Shown: positions 26,367 to 36,498 of the stretch, one piece after another
How positions within the stretch are numbered: position 1 is the first letter of the stretch
Layout: each line of letters opens with the position of its first letter
Source of the DNA: Paraburkholderia sp. Tr-20389
GTDB taxonomy: Bacteria; Pseudomonadota; Gammaproteobacteria; Burkholderiales; Burkholderiaceae
Length of the DNA stretch: 64,000 nt
Direction: 5' to 3'
NCBI RefSeq assembly: GCF_017104565.1
Contig: NZ_JAAGPD010000038.1
Span: forward strand, 56,422-120,421
Translations under genes and position numbers: made by a program
The notes under the pieces: generated by a model
Databases searched by the model: none
Told to the model about the DNA's origin: nothing
What the model saw: the letters and a program-made list of their open reading frames with translations, nothing else

Positions 26367-27965
26367 TCAGTCCTCATGCGGGCCGTCGTGGCTCGCATCG
26401 TCTGCTGCGTGGTTTCCTGAAGCCGTGCCGCCCTCCATTCCGTCGCCCTGTTTGCTGCGGTTTCGGCTATTGCTACGCCGCCGTCGTTTTCTGGGCGCCC
26501 GGTCCTTCCCGCCTTGCGAAAGCAGTGCTTCGCGCGCAGCGGCGTCTCCTTCGATGAACTCCGTCCACCACGAACCGACCGCTTCATCCAGTTCGCCCGA
26601 TTCGCAGCGCAACAGGAGGAAATCATACCCCGCTCTAAATCTTTGGTGTTCCAGCAGCTTCAGCGCGCTACGGCCCGAACGCTTTTCGAGGCGATGCTGC
26701 AGGCCCCAGATCTCGCGCATGTCCGACGAGAAGCGCTTGTGAATGGCGAGCTTTTCGGTCTGCATGTCGAGCACGTCGTCCATCGCGCGATGCAGCGCAG
26801 GCACCGGGTATTCGCCGTTCGCCTCGTATTGCTGCCAGCGTTGCTGCATGTCGTGCCACAGCAGCGTCGCGAACAGGAAGCCCGGCGACACCGGCTTGCC
26901 GGCGCGCACGCGCGCGTCGGTGTTGTTCAGTGCGAGCGTGATGAACTTCTCGCCGTGCGGCTGTTCCAGCACGACGTCGAGTAGCGGCAGCAGGCCGTGA
27001 TGCAGACCTTCCTTGCGCAGACGCTGCAGGCACGCGAGCGCGTGACCCGACAGCAGCAGCTTGAGCATCTCGTCGAACAGCCGCGCGGCGGGCACGTTGT
27101 TGATCAGGTCGGCGAGTTCGGTGATCGGCGCGCGGGTGGCTTCGTCGATTTCGAAGTCGAGCTTCGCCGCGAAACGCACGACGCGCAGCATGCGCACCGG
27201 GTCTTCGCGATAGCGCGTGGCGGGGTCGCCGATCATGCGCAGCAGGCGCGCGCGAACGTCGGCCATGCCGTTGTGATAGTCGAGCACCGTCTGCGTTGCG
27301 GGATCGTAGTACATCGCGTTGACGGTGAAGTCGCGGCGCGTAGCGTCTTCGTGCTGCTCGCCCCAGACGTTGTCGCGCAGCACGCGGCCGCTTGCGTCGA
27401 CGGCATGCGTGCGCCGGTCCAGTTCGTCGCGCTTCAGGCGGCGAGGCGGGGGCGAGTCGGCGGGCGGCGCGTCCACGAGTGCGCGGAAGGTCGACGTTTC
27501 GATGATCTCCTGGCCGAACTGCACGTGCACGATCTGAAAGCGCCGGCCGATGATGCGCGCGCGGCGGAACAGCTTCTGCACCTGTTCGGGCGTGGCGTCG
27601 GTGGCGACGTCGAAGTCCTTCGGCGCGATGCCGAGCAGCAGATCGCGCACCGCGCCGCCGACGATGAACGCGCGAAAGCCAGCCTGCTGCAGGCCTTCCG
27701 TCACGCGGATGGCGTTGCGCGAAATCAGCGACGGGTCGATGCCGTGAATATCGGAGGAGATGATGACGGGCGCGTCGGGCTCGCTGGCGACAGCAGTGGC
27801 CGCGGCCGGCTTGCGGCGCGAGCCGCCTTTCGATGACCTGGGAGTCGAGCGGACCGTGTGCGGGCGCTCGTCGAAGGAGGAGTCGTCGGATTCCGTGGAA
27901 GGCGCGGCCTCGTCAGCGGGCTCCGCGTCCTGTCCGAACAGCTTGCGAATGAGTTTCTTGATCAC
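26367..27965 (-). CDS. pcnB: Poly(A) polymerase I
   Basis: 532 residues. It adds 3' oligo(A) tails that promote RNA decay. The class II nucleotidyltransferase motif RAFIVGGAVRDLLLGIAPKD is followed by FDVATDATPEQVQKLF. Other segments are RDFTVNAMYYDPATQTVLDY, RYREDPVRMLRVVRFAAKL and the arginine-rich finish APRKRRRRSNSRNRSKQ. That basic tail and a charged 70-residue N-terminal extension (RSTPRSSKGGSRRKP) distinguish it from tRNA CCA-adding enzymes. The start is GTG at 27965, overlapping the stop of the HAD gene (GTGA). Confidence 0.93.
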   Translation of the reverse strand: MIKKLIRKLFGQDAEPADEAAPSTESDDSSFDERPHTVRSTPRSSKGGSRRKPAAATAVASEPDAPVIISSDIHGIDPSLISRNAIRVTEGLQQAGFRAFIVGGAVRDLLLGIAPKDFDVATDATPEQVQKLFRRARIIGRRFQIVHVQFGQEIIETSTFRALVDAPPADSPPPRRLKRDELDRRTHAVDASGRVLRDNVWGEQHEDATRRDFTVNAMYYDPATQTVLDYHNGMADVRARLLRMIGDPATRYREDPVRMLRVVRFAAKLDFEIDEATRAPITELADLINNVPAARLFDEMLKLLLSGHALACLQRLRKEGLHHGLLPLLDVVLEQPHGEKFITLALNNTDARVRAGKPVSPGFLFATLLWHDMQQRWQQYEANGEYPVPALHRAMDDVLDMQTEKLAIHKRFSSDMREIWGLQHRLEKRSGRSALKLLEHQRFRAGYDFLLLRCESGELDEAVGSWWTEFIEGDAAAREALLSQGGKDRAPRKRRRRSNSRNRSKQGDGMEGGTASGNHAADDASHDGPHED

Positions 27966-28648
27966 GTGGGTTGAAAGAGTTCGAGGATGCGCCAGCCTTG
28001 CTTCTGCGCATGCGCGCGCAGGGTGTCGTCCGGGTTGGTCGCGATCGGGTCGGTGACCTTTTCGAGCAGCGGGATGTCGTTATGCGAATCGCTGTAGAAA
28101 TAGCTGCGCTCGAAGTCCGACCATGATTTGCCCAGCGACGCGAGCCATTCTTCCGTGCGCACGATCTTGCCTTCACGGTAGCTCGGCGTGCCTTTCGGGA
28201 AGCCCGTGTAGTCCGATGCCGGATGGCCGTCGACCGTTTCCACTTCGCACGCGATCAGCTTGTCGATGCCGAACACTTCGGCGATGGGCGCGGTGATGAA
28301 CTCGTTGGTCGCGGTGACCATGCAGCACAGGTCGCCCGCGTCGAGGTGCTTCTGCACGAGTTCCATCGCGGCGGGCACGATGGCCGGCTTGATCACTTCG
28401 TGCATGTATTGGTCGTGCCACGTTTTCAGCTGCGAGCGCGGGTATTTCGCCAGCGGCGTCAGCATCGCGACCAGATAGGCATGAATGTCGAGCTTGCCGG
28501 CCTTGTAGTCGGCAAAGAAGCGATCGTTTTCACGCGCGAAACTTTCGGCTTCGACAATGCCGAGTTTCACCATGAAGCGGCCCCATTCGTGGTCGCTGTC
28601 GGTGGGAATGAGCGTGTGATCGAGGTCGAAGAGAGCGAGATTAGCCAT
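27962..28648 (-). CDS. HAD-superfamily phosphatase, subfamily IB (SerB-like)
   Basis: 228 residues. The HAD motifs are in order: motif I LFDLDHTLIPTDSDHEWGRF with nucleophile Asp9, motif II MVTATNEFITAPI, the Lys-containing GKIVRTEEWLASLG, and motif III YFYSDSHNDIPLLEKV. The helical cap of about 90 residues is typical of type IB enzymes such as phosphoserine or histidinol phosphatase. Substrate is not determined. It overlaps hda upstream by 8 bp and pcnB downstream by 4 bp, so the three genes are almost certainly co-translated. Confidence 0.88.
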   Translation of the reverse strand: MANLALFDLDHTLIPTDSDHEWGRFMVKLGIVEAESFARENDRFFADYKAGKLDIHAYLVAMLTPLAKYPRSQLKTWHDQYMHEVIKPAIVPAAMELVQKHLDAGDLCCMVTATNEFITAPIAEVFGIDKLIACEVETVDGHPASDYTGFPKGTPSYREGKIVRTEEWLASLGKSWSDFERSYFYSDSHNDIPLLEKVTDPIATNPDDTLRAHAQKQGWRILELFQPT

Positions 28649-29414
28649 GGGGGACTATTTTACTTGAAGCGGATGACGAGGCTTGCAGAGCCGCGCGTCG
28701 CGGGCTGTCGCTGCTGCCGCCCGCATTATCGGGCGAGGCGAGCATCGTGCGCAGCAACGGGAGCGTGACGGCGCGTTTCTGTTCGAGTGAAAAGCGGTCC
28801 AGCGCGTCGAGCAAGGACATCAGGCTCGGCATGTCGCGGCGGAAATGCGTGAGCAGGTAGGCGGGCACGTCGTCGGCGAGATTGATGCCGCGCTCGCGCG
28901 CGGCACGCTTGAGCACGGCCGCCTTGCCTTCGTCGGCGAGGGGCGCGACGTGGAACACGAGGCCCCAGCCCATGCGCGTGCGCAGGTCTTCGCGCACTTC
29001 CAGGCCCATCGGCGGGGCGTTGCCCGTGACGACGAGCGCGCTGGTCGGATGCGCGCGCACTTCGTTGACGAGATTGAACAGCGCGATCTGCTGCGCGCCC
29101 GAAAGACGGTCGCACTCGTCGACGGCATACAGCGCGACGGTGGGATCGAACGTGAACGCGGCGAGGCTGCTCTGCGGGCCGGCATAGCGCGCATGGCCGG
29201 GCGGCGCTTCGTGTACGAGCGCCTCCAGCAGATGCGTGCGGCCGCTGCCCGTCTCGCCCCAGATATAGAACGTGCGGTCCGCGACGGGGCCGGCCGCGAG
29301 CGCCGCGTCCAGCTCGCGCAGGCGCGTGACCAGCTCGGCGTTGGCGCCGGCGAAGAAGTTGTCGAATGTCGATGGCGGCGGGGTGCCGAGATCGAGCGTC
29401 AGTTGGCGCGACAC
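28641..29414 (-). CDS. hda: DnaA regulatory inactivator Hda
   Basis: 257 residues. It binds the beta sliding clamp and triggers hydrolysis of DnaA-bound ATP to prevent re-initiation. The clamp-binding hexapeptide QLTLDL is at residues 4-9. The DnaA-like AAA+ core has Walker A WGETGSGRTHLLEA (53-60 for the loop), Walker B LYAVDECDRL, and VVTGNAPPMGLEVREDLRTR as sensor I/box VII. A Ser/Ala-rich tail of about 30 residues after the core (ASPDNAGGSSDSPRR) is longer than in E. coli Hda. The start is GTG with a weak ribosome-binding site. The next gene overlaps by 8 bp. Confidence 0.92.
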   Translation of the reverse strand: MSRQLTLDLGTPPPSTFDNFFAGANAELVTRLRELDAALAAGPVADRTFYIWGETGSGRTHLLEALVHEAPPGHARYAGPQSSLAAFTFDPTVALYAVDECDRLSGAQQIALFNLVNEVRAHPTSALVVTGNAPPMGLEVREDLRTRMGWGLVFHVAPLADEGKAAVLKRAARERGINLADDVPAYLLTHFRRDMPSLMSLLDALDRFSLEQKRAVTLPLLRTMLASPDNAGGSSDSPRRAALQASSSASSKIVPHG

Positions 29415-29468
29415 AATAGTTAAGCCGTAAATAAGCCCTAATAACCCGTTACGTGACCCGGTTGGCGA

Positions 29469-30545
29469 TCAGTTCTTGTAAAGCGAACTCGACAGATAGC
29501 TCTGCCGCAGCTCGCGAAACGCGACCGAGAGTATCGCGCTGACGGGCAGCGCGAGCAGCACGCCAAAAAAGCCGAACAGCTGGCCGAACGCGAGCAGGGC
29601 GAAGATCACCGCGAGCGGATGCAGGCCGATCCGTTCGCCGACCAGTCTCGGCGTCAGGAAGAAACTTTCGAGTATCTGACCGACGCCGTAGATCACCGCG
29701 ACGGCGCCGAAGCCGTACCAGTTGCCGAACTGCAGCAGCGCGGCGAGGAGCGCGAGCGCAAGGCCTGTCGCGAAGCCGAGATACGGGATGAACACAGCGA
29801 GTCCGGTAAAGATGCCCACGGGCAGCGCGATTTCGAAACCGGCGATATACAGCGCGGCCGCGTAGAAGACGGCGAGCACGCCCATCACGAGGAGCTGGCC
29901 GCGCAGGTATTGCGACAGCATGTGATCCATGTCGCGCGCGAGATGGATCGTCTTCGCGAACCAGCGGCGCGGGATGAAGCCACGCACGCGCGCGAGCATC
30001 GCGTTCCAGTCGTACAGCAGATAGAACAGCACGAGCGGCACCATCACCACGTTGCCGACCACCGTGAGCATCACGTTCGAGCTGGTGCGGATCGACGTCC
30101 ACGCGTACAGCGCGACCGTCTGCGCGCTGCCTTCGAGCTGGCCCATCACCATGTCTCGGACGCTGGCGAAATCGAGCGAGTCGCTCACGCCCAGCACGGC
30201 GAGCTTCGGCGTGAGCCAGCCATGCAGGTGCGAGAAGAACACCGGCACCTGCTGCTTGAGCTGCGGCACTTCCTTCTGGATCACGCCCAGCACGAGCAGC
30301 CCGAGCAGCGTGACGATCGCGACGAAAAAAAGGATCATCAGCGACGCGGCGAGGCCGCGCGGCACGCGGCGGCGCGTCATCCACGCGACGCCCGGCTGCA
30401 GGATATAGGCGAGGATCGCGCCGAGCAGGAACGGCGTGAGCACGGGGCTCAACAGCCAGAGCAGAATGCCCACGGCAAGCGCAATGGCAAGCCAGATAAA
30501 GGCGCGGCGCTGGTACGGCGTGAGGATCGGACTGTTTTGCTGCAA
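29469..30545 (-). CDS. perM: AI-2E family transporter (PerM/TqsA type)
   Basis: 358 residues, all-alpha membrane protein with about eight predicted helices; obvious ones include [40 protein letters not shown] and the C-terminal [20 protein letters not shown]. The family conserved region [21 protein letters not shown] and [20 protein letters not shown] are present. Members export autoinducer-2 or act as Na+/H+ antiporters; the substrate here is unknown. The start is TTG at 30545 ([14 protein letters not shown]) with GGGAAA upstream. It is divergent from purM (97 bp) and upstream of hda on the same strand. Confidence 0.88.
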   Translation of the reverse strand: MQQNSPILTPYQRRAFIWLAIALAVGILLWLLSPVLTPFLLGAILAYILQPGVAWMTRRRVPRGLAASLMILFFVAIVTLLGLLVLGVIQKEVPQLKQQVPVFFSHLHGWLTPKLAVLGVSDSLDFASVRDMVMGQLEGSAQTVALYAWTSIRTSSNVMLTVVGNVVMVPLVLFYLLYDWNAMLARVRGFIPRRWFAKTIHLARDMDHMLSQYLRGQLLVMGVLAVFYAAALYIAGFEIALPVGIFTGLAVFIPYLGFATGLALALLAALLQFGNWYGFGAVAVIYGVGQILESFFLTPRLVGERIGLHPLAVIFALLAFGQLFGFFGVLLALPVSAILSVAFRELRQSYLSSSLYKN

Positions 30546-30642
30546 GGCGGATTTCCCAGGTGTCGTGTCGGCGTCTCAAATTCCAGCCACGCGGCCGGCA
30601 TCGGGTAAAATCGCATTTTACCGACCTTCGAGCACTCCCCCC

Positions 30643-31710
30643 ATGAATCAACCGAAATCCGCTCCGAATTCACCTGATTCGGCCCAAGGTTTGTCGTATC
30701 GGGACGCAGGCGTGGACATCGACGCGGGCGACGCCCTGGTCGACGCGATCAAGCCCTTTGCCAAGAAGACGCTGCGCGACGGCGTGCTGGGCGGCATCGG
30801 CGGTTTCGGCGCGCTGTTCGAGGTGCCGAAGAAGTACAAGGAGCCGGTGCTGGTTTCGGGTACGGACGGCGTCGGTACGAAGCTTCGGCTGGCATTCCAG
30901 CTGAACCGGCACGACACGGTGGGCCAGGACCTCGTCGCGATGAGCGTCAACGACATTCTGGTGCAAGGCGCCGAGCCGCTGTTCTTCCTCGACTATTTCG
31001 CATGCGGCAAGCTGGACGTCGGCACGGCGGCGACGGTCGTCAAGGGCATCGCGCAGGGTTGCGAGCTGGCTGGCTGCGCGCTGATCGGCGGCGAGACGGC
31101 TGAGATGCCGGGCATGTATCCGGATGGCGAATACGATCTGGCGGGCTTCGCGGTTGGTGCTGTGGAGAAGAGCAAGATCATCGACGGCAGCAAGATCGTG
31201 CCGGGCGACGTCGTGCTGGGTCTCGCGTCGAGCGGCATTCATTCGAACGGTTATTCGCTGGTGCGCAAGATCATCGAGCGCGCGCAGCCCGATCTGAACG
31301 CCGACTTCGACGGCCGCACGCTGGCCGAGGCGCTGATGGCGCCGACGCACATCTACGTGAAGCCGCTGCTGGCGCTGATGCAGCAACTCGAAGTGAAGGG
31401 CATGGCGCACATCACGGGCGGCGGTCTGGTCGAGAATATCCCGCGCGTATTGCGCGAGGGCTTGACGGCTGAGCTGGATCATCGCGCGTGGCCGCTGCCG
31501 CCGCTGTTTGCATGGCTGCAGAAGCATGGCGGTGTGGCTGATGCTGAGATGCATCGCGTGTTCAATTGCGGTATCGGGATGGCTGTGATTGTTTCTGCCG
31601 CTGATGCCGATGCCGCTACTGGGCTTCTGGCTGCCGCCGGTGAGCAGGTCTGGAAGATTGGTACCGTTCGTCAGAGCAAGGAAGGTGAGGCGCAGACCGT
31701 CGTGGTTTGA
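30643..31710 (+). CDS. purM: Phosphoribosylformylglycinamidine cyclo-ligase (AIR synthetase)
   Basis: Step five of purine synthesis: ATP-dependent ring closure of FGAM to AIR. 355 residues from the ATG at 30643. Visible signatures are [40 protein letters not shown] (nucleotide/substrate loop), [40 protein letters not shown] and the C-terminal [15 protein letters not shown] with [11 protein letters not shown]. It is divergent from the AI-2E transporter gene and convergent with miaA across a large palindromic element. The last 150 bp are noticeably lower in GC than the rest. Confidence 0.96.
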   Translation: MNQPKSAPNSPDSAQGLSYRDAGVDIDAGDALVDAIKPFAKKTLRDGVLGGIGGFGALFEVPKKYKEPVLVSGTDGVGTKLRLAFQLNRHDTVGQDLVAMSVNDILVQGAEPLFFLDYFACGKLDVGTAATVVKGIAQGCELAGCALIGGETAEMPGMYPDGEYDLAGFAVGAVEKSKIIDGSKIVPGDVVLGLASSGIHSNGYSLVRKIIERAQPDLNADFDGRTLAEALMAPTHIYVKPLLALMQQLEVKGMAHITGGGLVENIPRVLREGLTAELDHRAWPLPPLFAWLQKHGGVADAEMHRVFNCGIGMAVIVSAADADAATGLLAAAGEQVWKIGTVRQSKEGEAQTVVV

Positions 31711-31802
31711 TGCGCTTTCTTCGGCGCGCGGGTTTGGTTTTTTTTCGCTGGCATCCGCGTGATGTCTCTGGTTTGCTGGCGTTGCCCCTGTGCGGGGCGG
31801 CA

Positions 31803-31836
31803 CCTACTTTTCTTTGCAGCGGCAAAGAAAAGTAGG
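31803..31836. terminator. Left hairpin of the palindrome
   Basis: CCTACTTTTCTTTGC (31803-31817), AGCG loop, GCAAAGAAAAGTAGG (31822-31836): a perfect 15-bp stem, 93 bp after purM. The arm is pyrimidine-rich on one side. It may act as a bidirectional transcription stop, although no separate T-tract follows. Confidence 0.6.
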
Positions 31837-32309
31837 CAAAAGAAAGCCGCTCACACCGCCAGCTTTTGTACTTGCCCGCGGGCCCCCTACGGGTCCCGCA
31901 CTCCACACGGCAACACTTTGTTTTGCTCCCGTTGCCAGCGCCTCGAACAGGCGCATCACCCACTCCAGTCACCCGTAGCGCAGCTAGCGGCAGCGATTCG
32001 TCTGCGCCGCCCAGGTGGCAAACGGTGTGTAGGTTGTCGCGCCGTATGCGTTGGCGATCCTACGACACCGATCTGTTTTTCAGTCCGGAGTGGTGCACTT
32101 CCATCGCGACAGCCTACACACCGTTTGCCACCTGGGCGGCGGTAGACGTCTGGTAACGCAGTCGGCGACGCGGGAGTATGAAGCGGGTGATGCGTGCAGG
32201 TAGCCCGCTGGCAACGGGCGCAAACAAGTGGGTTGCCGCGTGAAGCGTAAGAACCGTCGGGGGCCCGCAGGCAAAAACAAGGACTGGCGGTGTGAGCCCG
32301 CTTTCTTTG

Positions 32310-32341
32310 CTTACTTTCTTTGCGGCGGCAAAGAAAGTAAG
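32310..32341. terminator. Right hairpin of the palindrome
   Basis: CTTACTTTCTTTGC (32310-32323), GGCG loop, GCAAAGAAAGTAAG (32328-32341): a perfect 14-bp stem. It is the counterpart of the left hairpin with compensating changes in both strands of the stem. Confidence 0.6.
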
Positions 32342-32469
32342 TGCCGCCCCGCACAGGGGCAACGCCAGCAAACCAGAGACAAAACGCGGACGCCAGCGAA
32401 GAAAAAAAACCGGCAACGCCGCGCCGCAGGCAAAAAACGCCGACTGAGTCGCAGACAAAAACAAAAAAC

Positions 32470-33423
32470 CTACCCAGCAATAACGCGCTCGATAGCCTGC
32501 AAGGCCAACCCAGTAACATCGCCTGCGCAGCAATCAACAACAACACGTTCGGGCATCGCCCGCAGCCAGGTAAGCTGCCGCTTGCACAGTTGCCGCGTCG
32601 CAAAGACGCCTTTATCCCGCATGGTGTCGTAATCGGTTTCGCCGTCGAGATATTCCCAGGCCTGCCGATACCCGACGCAGCGCATCGACGGCAGGCCAGG
32701 ATGCAGATCGCCCCGCGCGCGCAGTCGCCTTACCTCGTCGATAAACCCATTCGCGAGCATCGCATCGAACCGCTGCGCAATACGAGCATGCAGCACGCTG
32801 CGATCGGACGGCTCCAACGCAATGGGCACAAACCGATACCGGCTCGCCAGATCATCACTGCGCGCGGGCGCAGCAAGCAACACCGACATCGGCTGCCCGG
32901 TCAGCATGAACACCTCGAGCGCTCGTTGAATCCGTTGCGAATCGTTCGGCGCGAGTCGCGCAGCCGTGATCGCATCGACCGCGGCCAGCCGCGCGTGCAG
33001 CGCCGGCCAGCCTTCGCGTGCCGCGTCGGCGTCTAGCGTCGCGCGTACCTCTGCGTCGGCGGCGGGCAGGTCGTTCAGACCTTGCGTCAGCGCCTTGTAG
33101 TACAGCATCGTGCCGCCCACAAGCAACGGCACGTTGCCGCGCGCCGTGATCTCGCCGACGAGTCGCAGCGCGTCGGCGCGGAAATCGGCGGCGGAATAGG
33201 CGTCCACGGGATCGACGATGTCGATCAGGTGATGAGGCGCGACGGCGCGTTCTTCCGCCGATGGCTTCGCAGTGCCGATGTCCATCTCGCGATAAACGAG
33301 CGCCGAGTCGACGCTGACGATCTCGACGGGCGCCCGCGCGGCGAACGCAAGCGCGGCCGCCGTTTTGCCGGAGGCGGTCGGGCCGAGGAGACAGGCGATG
33401 GGTTGCGGTGTGTGCTGCGTCAT
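32470..33423 (-). CDS. miaA: tRNA dimethylallyltransferase
   Basis: 317 residues. It transfers a dimethylallyl group to A37 of tRNAs reading UNN codons. The P-loop [16 protein letters not shown] is at residues 12-27. It is followed by [20 protein letters not shown] (substrate region), [37 protein letters not shown] and near the C-terminus [15 protein letters not shown] with [15 protein letters not shown]. It lies 34 bp after mutL on the same strand, the conserved mutL-miaA pair. Confidence 0.96.
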   Translation of the reverse strand: MTQHTPQPIACLLGPTASGKTAAALAFAARAPVEIVSVDSALVYREMDIGTAKPSAEERAVAPHHLIDIVDPVDAYSAADFRADALRLVGEITARGNVPLLVGGTMLYYKALTQGLNDLPAADAEVRATLDADAAREGWPALHARLAAVDAITAARLAPNDSQRIQRALEVFMLTGQPMSVLLAAPARSDDLASRYRFVPIALEPSDRSVLHARIAQRFDAMLANGFIDEVRRLRARGDLHPGLPSMRCVGYRQAWEYLDGETDYDTMRDKGVFATRQLCKRQLTWLRAMPERVVVDCCAGDVTGLALQAIERVIAG

Positions 33424-33457
33424 GAAAAACGTGAGCGGTTGAAAAAAACGGCGCCGC

Positions 33458-35530
33458 TCACTGTCCGCGCATGAACAGCCGGTCGAGATCGGCGAGCGTC
33501 AGCTGATACCAGGTCGGGCGCCCGTGATTGCATTGATCGGCGCGTTCCGTCGCTTCCATCTGGCGCAACAGCGCATTCATTTCATCGAGCGTCAGCCGCC
33601 GGTTCGCGCGCACGGCGTGATGGCACGCGAGCGTGCCGAGCAGTTCGTGCTGGCGTTCCGTCAGCACGCGCGAGCCGCCGTACGCATGCAGATCGGACAG
33701 CACCGCGCGCGCCAGCGCCTGCAAATCGGCGTCCTTCAGCAACGCGGGCACGGCACGGATCGCGATGGTCGTCGGCGACAAAACGGCAAGATCGAAGCCG
33801 AGTGCATCGAGCGTCTCACGCTCCTCTTCGACAACGCCGATTTCGACGGCATCGGCTGTCATCGACACGGGAATCAGCAACGGCTGCACCGCAATTGCGC
33901 GATCGGCGAGCGCATTCTTGAACTGCTCGTACAGGATGCGCTCGTGCGCCGCGTGCATGTCGACGATCACGAGGCCGCGCGCGTTCTGCGCGAGCACGTA
34001 GATACCGTGGATCTGGCCGAGCGCGAAGCCGAGCGGCTGTTCGTCATGTGGATTGAAGCTTTGCGGCGCGGCGGAAGGCTGGGTGGCAGCGAAGCCCGCA
34101 AAAGAGGGCGCGACGGCGCCGTCAGCCGTATCCGCGGCGTCGCGCAGTTCGAGCGAGGTCGTGCCTTGCGACGTACCCGCGCCCGCGTCCTTGCGGCCGA
34201 ACAGCGCGTCATATAGCGCAAGCGGCTGCGCGACGGGCAACGTGCCTTGCGTCATGCGCGCCTGGCGCATCCAGGTGTTGCCCGGCTGCGAGCTGCCGCC
34301 GTCGCTGACCCGGAAGCCGCCGCCGAGCGGCGTCGAGCCGAACGAAGCAGGCGTGCCCGTCGAAAAAGACGATGCGGGCGACGCGGATGGCATCGGCTCG
34401 ATGCGCGCCGCGTGACCGCCCGACGTCGTTTCCGGCGAAGCGCCCGCGTGCCTTGCGAGCGCGCGCTGCACGGCATGGAAAACGAACTGGTGAATCGAGC
34501 GCGAATCCCGGAAACGAACTTCGATTTTCGACGGATGCACGTTCACGTCGACGGCTTCGGGCGGCAGATCGAGGAACAGCACATACGACGGGTAGCGATC
34601 GCCGTGCAGCACGTCCTCGTACGCGGCGCGCACCGCATGCGTGAGCAGCTTGTCGCGCACGAAGCGGCCGTTGACGAAGAAATACTGCTGGTCGGCGCGT
34701 CCGCGGCTCGCGGTCGGCAGGCCGGCGCAGCCGTACACGGCAAGCGGTCCAGCCGATTCGTCGAGGGGCAGATGCGCGCCTGCGAACGTTTCGCCGAGAA
34801 TCTTCGCGACGCGCGTCGCGGGATCGCTCGCGTTCCAGTGCTCGACGGCGCGCCCGTTATGCAGCACCGAAATCGCGACGTCGGGCCGTGCGAGCGCAGC
34901 GCGACGGATCATCTCAAGACAATGGCCGAGTTCCGTCTGTTCGCTCTTGAGGAACTTGCGGCGCGCGGGCGTGTTGAAGTACAGCTCGCGCACTTCGATC
35001 GTGGTGCCGCGCGTGCCCGCTGCGGGCGACAGCGCGCCCGTCTGTGCATCGATGCGCGTCGCGTGAGAAACAGTCTCAATGCGGCTCGTGATGTGCATTT
35101 CCGACACCGACGCGATCGACGCCAGCGCTTCGCCGCGAAACCCGAGCGTCGCGACGGCTTCGAGTTCGGCGAGCGAGCGGATCTTGCTCGTCGCGTGGCG
35201 CATCAACGCGAGCGCCAGTTCGCTTTCGGGAATGCCGCAGCCGTCGTCGGTGATCGAGATGCGCTTGACGCCGCCTTCGTCGAGCAGGATGCGCAGCGTC
35301 TTTGCGCCCGCATCGAGCGCGTTTTCCAGCAGTTCCTTCACGACGGACGCCGGCCGCTCGACCACTTCGCCCGCCGCGATCTGGCTGATCAACTGGTCGG
35401 GCAGCGGCTGGATGGCGCGCAACGGACGCGGCGTGAGGGCGTTTTCGGCTGCGCCGGCGTCGGGGCTCGCAGCCGCCGGAGCGGCGGGCGCGTCGGCGCG
35501 CGTTTCGGAAGATTCGGGGATCGCGGACAT
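33458..35530 (-). CDS. mutL: DNA mismatch repair protein MutL
   Basis: 690 residues. The GHKL ATPase N-terminus contains [37 protein letters not shown], and [15 protein letters not shown]. The linker (about 350-490) is low complexity and Ser/Gly/Ala-rich. The C-terminal domain carries [14 protein letters not shown] (fits the D-x-H-A-x2-E-x4-E metal site), [12 protein letters not shown] and [11 protein letters not shown], the set that marks MutL proteins with latent nicking endonuclease activity, unlike E. coli MutL. No MutH is in the window. It precedes miaA and is divergent from the DedA gene. Confidence 0.95.
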   Translation of the reverse strand: MSAIPESSETRADAPAAPAAASPDAGAAENALTPRPLRAIQPLPDQLISQIAAGEVVERPASVVKELLENALDAGAKTLRILLDEGGVKRISITDDGCGIPESELALALMRHATSKIRSLAELEAVATLGFRGEALASIASVSEMHITSRIETVSHATRIDAQTGALSPAAGTRGTTIEVRELYFNTPARRKFLKSEQTELGHCLEMIRRAALARPDVAISVLHNGRAVEHWNASDPATRVAKILGETFAGAHLPLDESAGPLAVYGCAGLPTASRGRADQQYFFVNGRFVRDKLLTHAVRAAYEDVLHGDRYPSYVLFLDLPPEAVDVNVHPSKIEVRFRDSRSIHQFVFHAVQRALARHAGASPETTSGGHAARIEPMPSASPASSFSTGTPASFGSTPLGGGFRVSDGGSSQPGNTWMRQARMTQGTLPVAQPLALYDALFGRKDAGAGTSQGTTSLELRDAADTADGAVAPSFAGFAATQPSAAPQSFNPHDEQPLGFALGQIHGIYVLAQNARGLVIVDMHAAHERILYEQFKNALADRAIAVQPLLIPVSMTADAVEIGVVEEERETLDALGFDLAVLSPTTIAIRAVPALLKDADLQALARAVLSDLHAYGGSRVLTERQHELLGTLACHHAVRANRRLTLDEMNALLRQMEATERADQCNHGRPTWYQLTLADLDRLFMRGQ

Positions 35531-35733
35531 GGCGAAATTATAGCGATTCGTCGCAAACCATCTGAACGCGCAGATCGCGAGCGACTTTTTTTCAAGACGT
35601 CATGGCACTTTCGGTATCATGGCGCGGTCAATTTTCTGCCTACGACGCGATTCGTACCGTCATATCGCTCGCCAACAGCGCGGCGGGGCGCGATGCCCGT
35701 CACGCCAGCTATCTGCTTTTATAAGGACGACCT

Positions 35734-36423
35734 TTGGACACGCTGCTGCAATTCGTCAATCTTGTCCTGCACATCGACAAGTTTCTCGGAGTCTTCATTC
35801 ACCAGTACGGCGCGTGGGTCTACGCGGTGCTGTTCCTGATCGTATTCTGCGAGACGGGTCTCGTCGTGCTGCCGTTCCTGCCGGGCGATTCGCTGCTGTT
35901 CATTGGCGGCGCTTTTTGCGCGACGGGCGAAATGAACATCGAATTGCTGATCGTGCTGCTGCTCGCAGCCGCCGTGCTCGGCAACACGGTGAACTACATG
36001 ATCGGCCGCGCGATCGGACCGAAGGTCTTCAACTCGCACATACCCGTGCTCGAACGGTTCCTCGATCGCGAGGCGCTGCGCAAGACACACAACTTCTACG
36101 AGCGTCACGGCGGCAAGACCATCGTGCTCGCGCGTTTCATCCCCGTCGTGCGGACCTTCGCGCCGTTCGTCGCGGGCGCTTCGCAGATGAGCGTTAAACG
36201 CTTCCAGTTCTTCAACATCGCGGGTGCGCTGTTCTGGGTGCTGCTGCTCACGCTGCTTGGTTTCTTCTTCGGCAATATTCCGTTCATCCGCCAGTATCTG
36301 AATGTGATCGTGCTGGTCGGTATCGGCGCGGCCATCGTGCCCGTGGTGCTCGGCGCCCTGTGGAAAATGTTCCGCAGCAAGCGTCAGCCGTCGGGCTCGG
36401 CCGGCAATCGCACGGGCCATTGA
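35734..36423 (+). CDS. DedA family (SNARE-associated / VTT domain) membrane protein
   Basis: 229 residues starting at a TTG (35734) with AAGGACG 6 bases upstream; no in-frame ATG fits. Motifs are CETGLVVLPFLPGDSLLFIG, AAVLGNTVNYMIGRAIGPKV and FIPVVRTFAPFVAGASQMS, which together form the re-entrant-loop core of the VTT family, plus a C-terminal pair of helices (FWVLLLTLLGFFFGNIPF and LNVIVLVGIGAAIVPVVLGA). DedA proteins are linked to recycling of undecaprenyl phosphate and membrane homeostasis. It is divergent from mutL. Confidence 0.92.
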   Translation: MDTLLQFVNLVLHIDKFLGVFIHQYGAWVYAVLFLIVFCETGLVVLPFLPGDSLLFIGGAFCATGEMNIELLIVLLLAAAVLGNTVNYMIGRAIGPKVFNSHIPVLERFLDREALRKTHNFYERHGGKTIVLARFIPVVRTFAPFVAGASQMSVKRFQFFNIAGALFWVLLLTLLGFFFGNIPFIRQYLNVIVLVGIGAAIVPVVLGALWKMFRSKRQPSGSAGNRTGH

Positions 36424-36434
36424 CGCACGCAAGC

Positions 36435-36472
36435 CGCGGGCATCCGTTCAACGCATTCAACGGATGCCCGCG
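36435..36472. terminator. Hairpin between convergent DedA and MscS genes
   Basis: CGCGGGCATCCGTT (36435-36448), 10-nt loop, AACGGATGCCCGCG (36459-36472): a perfect 14-bp stem that starts 11 bp past the DedA stop. There is no T-tract on either side, so the effect may be transcript-end stabilisation. Confidence 0.6.
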
Positions 36473-36498
36473 CAAGGAATCGCGCAGAAGAAGGACCT

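Larger units (their letters stand above)
31744..32403. repeat. 660-bp nested intergenic palindrome between purM and miaA
   Basis: Outer arms 31744-31863 and 32284-32403 are reverse complements with only a few differences, and inner arms 32006-32041 and 32105-32140 match at 35 of 36 bases. Both pairs share one centre near 32073. Inside each outer arm sits its own perfect hairpin (annotated separately). The central 63-nt loop has no recognisable gene. The element fills the whole convergent purM/miaA gap (31711-32469). Open frames across it are artefacts of symmetry. Repetitive palindromes of this look are common in Burkholderia-type intergenic regions; copy number elsewhere cannot be seen. Confidence 0.9.

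Noticed and set aside
31956-32603. Open frames of 60-215 codons across the purM/miaA gap on both strands
   Set aside because: They fall entirely in the palindromic element, mirror each other because of the symmetry, and lack ribosome-binding sites.
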